From the NCBI GenBank assembly GCA_014529385.2, contig CM043948.1, forward strand, positions 81,511,760 to 81,575,759: a stretch of 64,000 nucleotides of DNA. Reading direction: 5' to 3'. Origin of the DNA: Adiantum capillus-veneris. Its lineage: Eukaryota > Streptophyta > Polypodiopsida > Polypodiales > Pteridaceae. The notes beneath the pieces are model-generated. The model saw only the letters and a program-made list of their open reading frames with translations, did not search any database and was not told the origin of the DNA. A program made the translations under genes and the position numbers. This document shows positions 56,021 to 64,000 of this stretch, piece after piece. How positions within the stretch are numbered: the first letter of the stretch is position 1; every line of letters starts with the position of its first letter.

Positions 56021-56030
56021 CTATATAAAG
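56021..56030 (+). promoter_or_regulatory. Plus-strand TATA-like box in the L2 leader
   Basis: CTATATAAAG followed by GAGAGAACACAC-rich sequence, with AATAAA about 515 bp downstream (56537). The orientation is opposite to L2, so it could belong to an unrecognised plus-strand LTR embedded in the leader, or be chance. Confidence 0.3.
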
Positions 56031-57550
56031 AGGCCTCCGCTTAGCACAAAAAACACACAGGAGAGAGAACACACAAGTGAAGGAGGAGCACACTAGCTCC
56101 ATGCACTCTACATTTTAAGCACCACTAATGCACATAGTGCACCCCATACTTGAGAGCTAATGGCATCATGTTTGATTGCAAGCTTGGGCATTTTAGCATT
56201 GGCAACATCACCATTCTCCCCATGATTCACCACATCATGGTTGAGTTACTAATCATGACCACTCTATGCACATGAAGTAGTCACTACTCTCCCGCCAAGA
56301 AACATGAGCACGCTTGTATTGAAGGCATCAACGCCGTGCTACCTTGACCCGCTCTCGATGTTAGTGATTGATGTCGTTGGTGGCCGCATCATCTTGATGT
56401 TTTCCCCTAACTAACCTTCCCGCTAACTTCAACCTCTCTATGCACCATATGGAGCCTACCTTCCATGATGCATCCCTAATGCCAAGAGCCAGGTTTGTAA
56501 TCATCAAGATCACCACTTGTAAGTATCGTCATCGCCAATAAAGGGTGCAATTTTGTTTTGATCTTTGGGTCCATTCTCTATTTTTATCTCTCACAATTAC
56601 GAGATGTTTTGTCTCCCACCAGTCAGTGTGCCCTGTCTTGAGCTTTTCACATACCTCCCTCGTGCACACACTAATGACTAGTGATCAGGCATTTCTTTAC
56701 ATGTGGATGTTTGTTACACCACCATTTCATGTTGATTACCTAGAGGGCATTTCACGTTTGCTACCCTAGGTCATGTATGTTTGCGTCCTAGCCGCACTTA
56801 TGCTAGGTGGTGCCCCTTCCTACCTATAGGATCACTCCTACCTTGAGATGATGCTTGGCGATGTATGTGTGGTGTAGAGGCCAACACAAATCAATCATCA
56901 CAATTGAAAAATCATTAAGCACACATTGATTTTTAGGTGCACAAACATGGGCAAAATAGTGCACACACCTAAAATTAGCCATACACACTCAATTAGAATG
57001 CACACACACTTGATTTTAGTGCACACACACTTGCAATTGACCATTCAAGCATGCAATTAACTCAATGAGGCACCCAATTAGCAATGTACAATCACCAATT
57101 AACAATCGAACTTGTCAAATTCATACGCCACCAAATCTTAAAATTTTTGGCATTACGACGACATGAAAACGAACAATCGAAAAATTTTCAATCCAACATA
57201 GCATTGCATCATGGTGGGATCTCTACACAAATCTACACATATTTAGATTCTAGGGAGGTTGAGAATACCACCTTGATTACCTTTCCAATGAAGATCGATT
57301 GAACGATTGAAAGCTCCAATACTTCATAGCAAATTAGTAAGTTAGCAAAAATTAGTCAAATTAGCAAGGGGTTAGTGTGAAATTAGAGTGTGTAAACACA
57401 CAATTGGCAAGATACGGTGACAAATTAGGAAATTATGAACACATTGCTTCATGCATATACATCCAAAATACACAAAAACATAAACACACAAGTGAAATTA
57501 GTGAGGAAACACATTCGATTATGCCACAATTACACTAGTGTAGGCCATCG

Positions 57551-57568
57551 TCCCCGGCAATGGCGCCA
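57551..57568 (-). other. L2 primer binding site, Asp-tRNA type
   Basis: TCCCCGGCAATGGCGCCA, complement TGGCGCCATTGCCGGGGA, matches the complement of the plant tRNA-Asp 3' end with one mismatch. It lies 1 nt from the LTR start at 57570. Confidence 0.9.
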
Positions 57569-57569
57569 A

Positions 57570-58537
57570 ATTTTGGGGATTCCATCGTTGGATAGCTCCA
57601 ATGACCAACAAAATTATCAATCCGGAGGGATGAGCTACCTGGCTAGGGCATGGAAACACTCACACGACTAGTGAGCTAATCATGGCAACATGAATGGTTA
57701 ACTCTATGAGGTGAGCTTCTCGGCTTATGGAGGAGCTAAGCCACAATGATGGGCAATCTCCACATCCACTTCTCTTCGTCTCCAATCAACCCAATCACAC
57801 ACACTACGATTGCAAGACGCACACAACACTAATTCTATCATGCAACACACTAATCGCAAGCACACACACATAGATCTATCGAGCACCACACTCCAATAGT
57901 GACCTACATGTACACACAAGAAAAAGAGGGAAATCACACAAGATTAGAGAGGGATTAACCACTAGCTAGTTAAGATCTAGCTAATATAAGCATCATAGGT
58001 AATCAAAGAAGCATGAGAGAGGCATAGTGAAAGAGAATTAAGCATTGATTAGTGTTAATCAAGTCACATGAGCAAGGAGAAGCTCAAGGACTCCATATCC
58101 ACACACCTCAAGAGCTCTTACCAAAGAGTGCTCTCAACAAATGAGCTTGAGAAACCTAATTTCTTTTACATACTGTCCTATGTACTTAGGGTAAAAATAT
58201 GCAATGTCCGGGCATCCAAGGCCTTTAGGGCTCCACCACTGTCTTATGTACCTAGGATAAAAATATGCAATGGCCGGGCGTCCAAGGCCTTTAGGGATCC
58301 ACCACTTACTGAATCTCCTAACTAGGCACACTAACTGACCTGTTCGTTATAGCTTGGAACTCCCATTGAGCCCGTAACACATTAAAGTATTACAATAGCT
58401 TGAAATGACCATTTTGAAAAAACGTGAAAAATGTGTAACTCCAATCTTTACTGCTTCTTCATGTTGATCTTTGATGTGCATCCGTGTGTCTTCGGTCTTT
58501 AGCAGCTCCTGTTTAACTGATGTTGACTCAGTTAACA
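57570..58537 (-). repeat. L2 5' LTR, 968 bp
   Basis: Aligns with 28625-29547. It differs mainly by a 66-bp tandem duplication (about 58170-58305, containing ATATGCAATG twice) and a deletion of about 20 bp near 58405. Its inner end reads ATTTTGGGG instead of TGTTTGGGG. Confidence 0.87.
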
Positions 58538-58542
58538 CTTTC
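58538..58542. repeat. Target duplication CTTTC, right copy (L2)
   Basis: Matches 28620-28624. Confidence 0.8.
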
Positions 58543-58679
58543 CTTTCTCACGATCTTCAATCGGCTTTATTGTCATGGGATTTGACTCACATGGGTCAGG
58601 TGACAGGTAAGAACACAATTTACATTTTGGCACCCAGATTTAATCATTTCCTTGATAGTAGCCTTGGGCTTCAATAGTC

Positions 58680-59033
58680 TTACATTTTCTTACATTTTTG
58701 GGAGCGAGTGGGACCTTTCTTACAAGGCTCCTGTTTTTTAGCATCAGCCATGGTCGCTAAAGAAGCTTTAGGGACCCACTTGTATGTTTTGTTTGTTATA
58801 TTAGGATGCACCTTATGTGTCTCAATCTTTGTTTCAACTACAAAAGTTGAAGCTCTAGAGAGTTGGGCTATAGGGACATATGGTTCAACCTCCTGGACAT
58901 GCAATGTTTTGGGTTGTATTTTCTTAGAAGGCAATATCTCAGGGACTATGGCTTGAGTGGTAGGGCTAAGAGTTTGTTTCTTCGTTGTGACACTCCCAGT
59001 CCCCCAATCAATAGTGCATTTGATTGTTATCAT
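58680..59033 (-). pseudogene. L1 C-terminal tail with YKWVPK motif
   Basis: 117 residues beginning in the last part of the protease (CTIDWGTGSVTTKKQ, equivalent to the NNCQIDW type end of retropepsins), then a Pro/Thr/Val-rich linker, NKTYKWVPKASLA and a basic end. It overlaps the preceding frame by a few bases, which implies one frameshift at about 59030. WVPK recurs across the insertion at 28570-28600. Confidence 0.55.
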
Positions 59034-59281
59034 CCACGATGCCCTAGGTTTATATTGCCTACCATAGTTCCAGCAGGCATGACCAGAAATTCTTGAGCCA
59101 CAATCCCGTTGTCATAACTAACATAAGTGTGCCAAATTCCAAAAATCGTAGTTTTTTTCTTGTTGACACCCTTGACTTGGATAGTACTCTCAGATAGAGA
59201 TGGCTTTCCTAACTGACACCACACTCCATATGACAACAGACTGTATTTAGCACCCGTGTCCAATAAGGCGTTATATAGCAT
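59030..59281 (-). pseudogene. Aspartic protease domain located after integrase (L1)
   Basis: Contains NALLDTGAKYSLLSYGVW, a clear retropepsin catalytic motif with the DTGA triad intact, then GIVAQEFLVMPAGTM and LGHRGI, the position of the usual ILG-x-x-W block. The domain continues in a shifted frame at 59033 with CTIDWGTG. It lies about 35 bp downstream of the integrase C-terminal frame (59315-59632), on the same strand. In standard Ty3/gypsy elements the protease precedes RT. Retropepsins cleave the gag-pol polyprotein; whether this copy did so is unknown. Confidence 0.75.
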
Positions 59282-59314
59282 TTTCCCATGGGCGCTATTT
59301 AGCTCAATAGGGTA

Positions 59315-59632
59315 TCATAGAGGTGTGTCAGAATCCAACCAATCGTCCTCTATTTCAACGTGGTATGCACGTGTAGCTCCAAGGTTGGCCTCTCGTTGGG
59401 GTCTTATCCGTTGTGGTCGCTCCGTAGCCTTTGCTTGAGCTTGTATCTTCTTCAATTTGTTTTGTGCCTTGGCTGCCTTCTTTTTATGGATGGCACGTAG
59501 CTCCTCTTGGATTAAAGGATCACAATATCTTTTAAATTGTCTCCCATTAAGGAATCCAATGGTTTCAACTCCATCAAGAGTTTCCACACAAATGGTACCT
59601 TGTGGGGTGATTTCACATACTCTATATTGCAC
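59315..59632 (-). pseudogene. Integrase C-terminal region of L1
   Basis: 105 residues starting MQYRVCEITPQGTICVETLD, then FLNGRQFKRYCDPL, a Lys/Ala-rich helix-like stretch (KKKAAKAQNKLKKIQAQAKA) and an acidic end (VEIEDDWLDSDTPL). The NGRQFKRY segment resembles the GPY/F-downstream part of gypsy integrases. No chromodomain. A stop separates it from the protease domain. Confidence 0.6.
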
Positions 59633-59652
59633 AGCCAGTTGTCTTTCTTTGT

Positions 59653-60656
59653 CTAACCTTCAAGGATATACAAACAATCAATTAAAGTGTTACCATCCCA
59701 ACCTTCATGTGAAGCTACGCGAAGACTAGGAATTACAAACTCCCATTGCATAACTGCTTCTTGGCCATATACCATTTTGAATGGTGTGCAATTAATAGCC
59801 ACTTTGTAAGAAGTACGATAAGTCCATAGAGTTGATGTCAGTTGAAAATCCCAACCTATGCAATGAGCTTCTACTATTTTGGTCAAGATAGAAATTAAGG
59901 TCTTTTTAGTGCTATTAGCTTGGCCATTTGCTTGTGGATAATAAGGCATGGACTTATGGTTGGCTATCATGAAGTTTGTTGTGAGTTCCTTTATCACTCC
60001 ATTTATAAAATGAGTACCATTGTCACTCACAATTTTAAAGGAACAACCAGATCTTGTAATAATGTTCTCAAAGAGAAACTTGGTAGTTGACCTTGCATTA
60101 GCCTTACGTGTTTCCCTGGCTTCCGCCCACTTTGTCACATAGTCAGTGGCAATGATAATATATTGGGATTGAGTGTTACGAGCTGTCATACTAATTGGGC
60201 CTACAAAGTCTAACCTCCATTTTTCAATGGTTGAATCACTTTAACAGGATGTAAGGGCATCTTATCCTTTTGTTGTGTGATCTTGTAACGTTGGCATTCA
60301 TCACATCCTTTTGCAAAAAGTGATGTATCCTTGAATAAGGTAGGCCAACAATAGCCTAATTGCAACACCTTTCTAGCAGTTAGTTCCCCTGAGAAATGTC
60401 CTCCGGCTATACCCATGTGGGCTTCTTGCAGTATGGATAAATACTCATCCTCACAAGCACAATGTTTAAGAATATCATCCTTCCCTAGCTTGTAGAGAGT
60501 TCCTGCAATAAGAGAATAAGGTTCACATTCTTTTAACAGTTTTTGAGCTATATCCTTACGAAGCTCCTTGGGTGGAAAACCATTAACTAGAAAGTTCACA
60601 ATCTTCTCACTCCATTCAGACATGGTCTCGGCTATGAATAGGGAATTATCGGGCAA
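59653..60656 (-). pseudogene. Integrase of L1
   Basis: 60656-60210 carries the zinc site (EAHMGIAGGHFSGELTARKV, CDECQRYKITQQKDK). The core follows: D in RLDFVGP (about 60215), D in VSDNGTHF, but NGQANSTKK where NGQAE-x-x-x-K is expected, so the catalytic Glu is Asn. Later motifs are WTYRTSYKVAINCTPFKMVY and WEFVIPSLRVA. One frame change lies between 60210 and 60189. It resembles the Tat-type integrase at 36104-37253. Confidence 0.83.
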
Positions 60657-61945
60657 TTCATGATCGAGGCTTCAACATTGGGTATGCAAGACAAATGATC
60701 CACCATGACATGTCTTTTACTAGGTCTCACCACAATTGTAAAAGCAAGCGCAAGAAGAATTAACAACCATCGTGTAATTCTTCCCGTGGAACAAGGTTTA
60801 TTTACTAGATACAACAAGGCTTGATGATCCACATAGAAAACAAACTTGCTGGCAAGGAGGTAGTAGCAAAATTATTTTACTGCATAAATCATAGCTAAAC
60901 CTTCTCGCTCTGTAGTGGTGTAGTTTCTCTCAGCATTATTCAATTGACGACTTGCAAAGCTAATGGGGTAGTCCAATTTATGTTCTCATGGTTGAGCTAG
61001 AAAACACCCAATAGCAAAGTTCAATGCATCAATATGCACATGAAAAATTACATTCCAATCGGGCACTCATAGAATAGGAGTGCTTGTCAAGGTCTTTTTC
61101 AATGACTCATAAGCATGGTCACACTCCGCGGTCCAGTGGAACTCAATAAGAAGTTTTTACAATGGACGAGCTATCTCAGAAAAGTTTAAAATAAACCACC
61201 ACTAATAACCAATATGGTCCATAAATCTTTGAACTCCTTTATAGTTTGTAGGTGGTGGCAATTCATCAATGGCTTTAATTTTGTTCTCATCTATGGAAAT
61301 CCCATTTTTGGACACTATATGTCCTAAATGACTCCATGTTTAATCCAAAATTGGCATTTAAAAGGGTTTAAGGAGATACAATACAATCTGCACTTCTCAA
61401 ACGCTTTTTGTAAACATGATAGATGTTCTTTTCAAGAAGAATAAACACAAAGGTCATCTAAGGAAGCTTCGCAAAACTCCCTCAAATATTCTCTAAAAGC
61501 AATGTTTTTTAATCTGTGGAAGGTAGTAGGAGCATTGGTTAAGCCAAAAGCCATAACACAAAATGTGAACCCTCTGAATTTGGTTATAAAAGTCATTTTA
61601 GCTTGGTCCTCTAGTGCAATTGTGATTTGATTGTATCGAGAGTACCCATCTAAAAAGCTATAAGCTTCCTTCCTGCAACTCTTTCAAGCACATGTTTTGA
61701 ATATGGCAAGAGGTAATGGTCCCTCCTAGTGGCGGCATTGACCTTTTTGAGATCCACTCACACTCTGAGTTTCCTATTATTTTTTGGCACAATCACTATT
61801 GGAGACACCCATTTTGAGTGTTCAATTGGGTATGTGAATCCGCATTTGACAAGCTTTTCAATCTCTTCTTGAAGAATGTTTGCATACTTAGGAGTGGCCC
61901 TAGGGATAGAGGGTGGCCTATGTGTCAATATAAAGTCTCTCAAAG
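60632..61945 (-). pseudogene. RT and RNase H of L1
   Basis: 61943-61758 encodes the RT N-terminus (YANILQEEIEKLVKCGFTYP, SKWVSPIVIVPKNNRKLRV). Through several frameshifts the catalytic block is recognisable near 61440 as SLDDLCVYSS. RNase H pieces follow, ending with DHQALLYLVNKPCSTGRITR at 60832-60750. It is heavily decayed and joined to tandem-repeat DNA on its right. Confidence 0.75.
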
Positions 61946-64000
61946 AGCTATTAATCCATTCAAGGGCACCTACATGGGGACTATGGCAACCCAGGCCATA
62001 GGATCACTAATTGGAATAGAGGCAACCTATGGCTCTTAAGCTACTACATTAGAAACCTATGTCCCTAGGGCCATAGGATCTCTTAGTAGAATAGAGGGCA
62101 ACCTATAGCCCTAGGGTCATATAATGGACTAAGTGTCAATGTAAAATCTCTCAAAGGGCATTTAGGCCATTGAAGGGCACCTATATATGCACCATGGCAT
62201 CCCTATGTCCATAGAGCCATAGGATCTCTCATTACAATAGACAACAACATATGGCCCTTGAGCTTATACATTCGCATCATGTGGCCCTAAGGCCATAGGT
62301 CTCTCATAGGGTACCTACAAGCCATTCAAGGGCACCTACATGGGCACCATGGTAGCTCTATGTCCCTATGAGAGACTTATGGCCTTATGAGAGCCATGGC
62401 ACAATGGTAGCTCTATGGCCCTATGAGAGACCTATGGACTTATGAGTGCCATTCAAAGAGATTTTAATCCATTAAAAGAAACCAACATGAGCACCATGGT
62501 AGCTCTATGGCCCTAGGGCCATAGGATCTCTAATTGGAATAGAGGGCAACAACCTATGGCCCTTCAAGGGCACCTACATGGGCACCATGGTAGCTTTATG
62601 GCCCTATGAGAAACCTATGGACTTATGAGATCCATGTGCACAATGGTAGCTCTATGGCCCTATGAGAGACCTATGGCCTTATGAGTGCCATTAAAAGAGC
62701 TTTTAATCCATTCAAAGTCACCTACATGGGCACCATGGTAGCTCTATGGCCTTAGGGCCATAGGATCTATAATTGGAATAGAGGGCAACAACCTATGGCC
62801 CTTGAGCTTTTACATTAGCACACTATGGTCCTAATGCCATAAGATATCACATCAAAATAGAGGGAAAACTATGGCCCTAGGGCCAAAGGGTGGACTAGGT
62901 GTCAATGTAAAAGCTCTCAATGAGCACTAAGGCCATTCAAGGGCACCTACATATGCACCATGTTATCCCTATGGCCCCAGGGCCATGGGATCTCTAATTG
63001 GAATAGAAGGCAACAATGGCCCTTGAGATTAAACATTGGCACCCTATGGCCCTAAGGCCATAGTTAGGGCCATAGGATCTCTCATCAAAATAGAGGGTAA
63101 CCTATGGCCCTAGGACCATAGGGTGGCCTATGTGTCAATGTAAAAGCTCTAAATAAGCATTTAGGCCATTCAAGGGCACCTACATGGGCACCATGGCAAC
63201 CTATGACCCTAGGACCATTGGATTTCTAATTGGAATAGAGGGAAGCAACCTATGGCCCTTGAGATTATACATTGGCAACCTATGGCTATAGGTCTATAGA
63301 ATCTATAATTGGAATAGAGAGAAAACTATGGGCCTTGCATTGGCACCCTATGGCCGTAGGGCCATAGGATTTGTTGTTAGAATAGAGGGCAAGCTAAGGC
63401 CCTAGGGCCAGAGGGTAGCCTAGGTGTCAATGTATAAGCTCTCAAAGATAATGTAGACTATTCAAGGGCACCTACATGTGCACCATGGCAGCCCTATGAT
63501 CCTAGGTCCATAAGATCTCTCATTACGATAGAGGGTAACCTGTGACATATTCCTAGTACACATATTACTACATAGCCAAGATAAGATGCAAATTTTTACA
63601 ATCTAGTTAGTTTAGGCTTACGATAGAGGTCACAATTTAGAAATAAACCAGAAGATAAAGGGGTTTTTTCCACTACATGCATTGTCATTGTAGACATGGG
63701 TGTGCACGTATGTCGCACCCATGAATATAAACATTGACTACCAATAAAGATGATAGTATAACCCGGTGGTCCTGATCTACGTGCACCTGTAGACCAAGGT
63801 GTGCAAGGATTGAGCATGGCTAGAGAATGTGAGGTAGTTTGCATATTGTGGCAATGTAGAACCTCTAAAGGGACATTTATGCCACTCAAGGGCACCTACA
63901 TGGGAACCATTTACATAGGAAATCTCATTATATTAGAGTGCATCTTGTGACCCTAGGGCCAAAGGGTGCCAATGTAGAAGCTCTAAGGGGCATTTAGGCC
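61946..64000. repeat. Degenerate tandem array with GGCCATAGG palindromes
   Basis: The anchor CACCTACATGGGCACCATGG or a close variant occurs at 61967, 62178, 62333, 62571, 62719, 62944, 63177, 63469 and 63893 (spacing 148-292 bp, then 424). Each unit also has TTGGAATAGAGGGCAAC, CTATGGCCCT and AGGGCCATAGGATCTC. A perfect palindrome, TATGGCCCTAGGGCCATA, sits at 62506-62523. About 63545-63840 is an unrelated insertion. The array runs past the window end. No coding potential. Confidence 0.9.
63545..63840. other. Non-repeat insertion within the tandem array
   Basis: About 295 bp lacking the repeat words, with one 99-residue frame on the minus strand that I do not recognise. This explains the enlarged 424-bp spacing of the anchors. 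No terminal repeats seen. Confidence 0.55.

Larger units (their letters stand above)
53645..57550 (-). other. L2 leader, right part
   Basis: About 3.9 kb with no recognisable gene. It holds GA-rich sequence to 54200, an A-rich stretch at 54320-54740 with repeated CCAAAAA words, CT tracts near 55180-55260, CA tracts at 55280 and 55500-55600, and a TA microsatellite. Short frames here follow the low-complexity sequence. Confidence 0.6.
28625..58537 (-). mobile_element. L2: large LTR element hosting three nested insertions
   Basis: Two similar LTRs in the same orientation (28625-29547 and 57570-58537), CTTTC duplications outside both, a polypurine tract inside the left one and an Asp-tRNA primer site inside the right one define a minus-strand element of 29.9 kb. 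Removing the Tat-like (31441-42162), copia (45445-50844) and inverted-repeat (52320-53640) insertions leaves about 12.5 kb. That remainder shows gag-like, protease-like and W-x-P-K coding regions but no RT, RNase H or integrase, so it appears non-autonomous. The long leader (51150-57550) is another hallmark of large non-autonomous derivatives. Confidence 0.82.
58543..61945 (-). mobile_element. L1: gypsy pol fragment, split by L2
   Basis: Minus-strand order is RT (61945-60900), RNase H (about 61100-60632), integrase (60656-59653), integrase C-terminus (59632-59315), aspartic protease (59281-59000) and a WVPK-containing tail (58680-59033). The tail continues beyond the L2 insertion at 28619-28232. 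On the right it ends in a tandem array near 61946, so gag and the 5' LTR are missing. All frames are broken. Confidence 0.8.

Noticed and set aside
57570-58537. Interpretation as the 3' LTR of L1, since CTTTCCTTTCT to its right could be a polypurine tract
   Set aside because: CTTTC on its right matches the bases left of the other LTR, and an Asp-tRNA primer site lies on its left side, so it fits better as the 5' LTR of L2.
62331-63200. Regularly spaced repeats resembling a CRISPR array
   Set aside because: Unit length is 150-290 bp with no short constant repeat and unique spacer layout, and the context is plant retrotransposon DNA.

Overview
This window looks like retrotransposon-filled plant nuclear DNA. 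I see no host gene, tRNA, rRNA or CRISPR array. The plant assignment rests on Ty3/gypsy elements with an integrase chromodomain and an initiator-Met tRNA primer site, a Tnt1-like Ty1/copia element, Tat/Athila-type elements (one with an Asp-tRNA primer site), a short CCCTAAA telomere-type repeat and many long GA/CT microsatellites. I cannot name the species. Almost every coding segment lies on the minus strand and is a degraded gag-pol fragment.

Layout. (1) 1-13660 is a rearranged chromovirus complex. Copy A has a partial 3' LTR (1-883), an internal region (884-6399) and a 5' LTR cut off at about 7673. There it joins an internal fragment of copy B (7674-11022). Copy B runs into a truncated copia element (gag plus 5' LTR, 11023-12743), followed by the distal part of a chromovirus LTR (12744-13660). 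(2) 13661-15590 is a decayed hAT-like transposase. (3) 15590-19490 is an old gypsy gag-protease-RT remnant, split by a 1,591-bp solo LTR (16585-18175) with a GGATG target duplication. (4) 19640-25297 holds microsatellites, then a plus-strand element: LTR, Asp-tRNA-like primer site at 21036, a leader with five copies of a palindromic motif, and a broken gag-like region. (5) 25298-28219 holds poorly understood LTR-like sequence.

(6) 28220-61945 is a nest of insertions. The outer layer (L1) is a minus-strand gypsy pol at 58543-61945 whose 3' end continues at 28220-28619. It is split by L2, a 29.9-kb element (28625-58537; LTRs 923 and 968 bp, CTTTC duplications on both sides, Asp-tRNA primer site). 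L2 is split by three insertions: a 10.7-kb Tat-like gypsy element (31441-42162), a 5.4-kb copia element (45445-50844, perfect CTTGG duplication) and a 1.3-kb inverted-repeat DNA element (52320-53640, flanked by TTAA). (7) About 61946-64000 is a degenerate tandem array rich in the palindrome TATGGCCCTAGGGCCATA.

Two aspects deserve most attention. L1 appears to carry its aspartic protease downstream of integrase instead of upstream of reverse transcriptase. L2 carries a long gag/protease-like coding region with repeated aromatic-x-D-x-x-G modules, two protease-like tails and W-x-P-K modules near the 3' LTR, but no visible reverse transcriptase or integrase once the nested insertions are removed.
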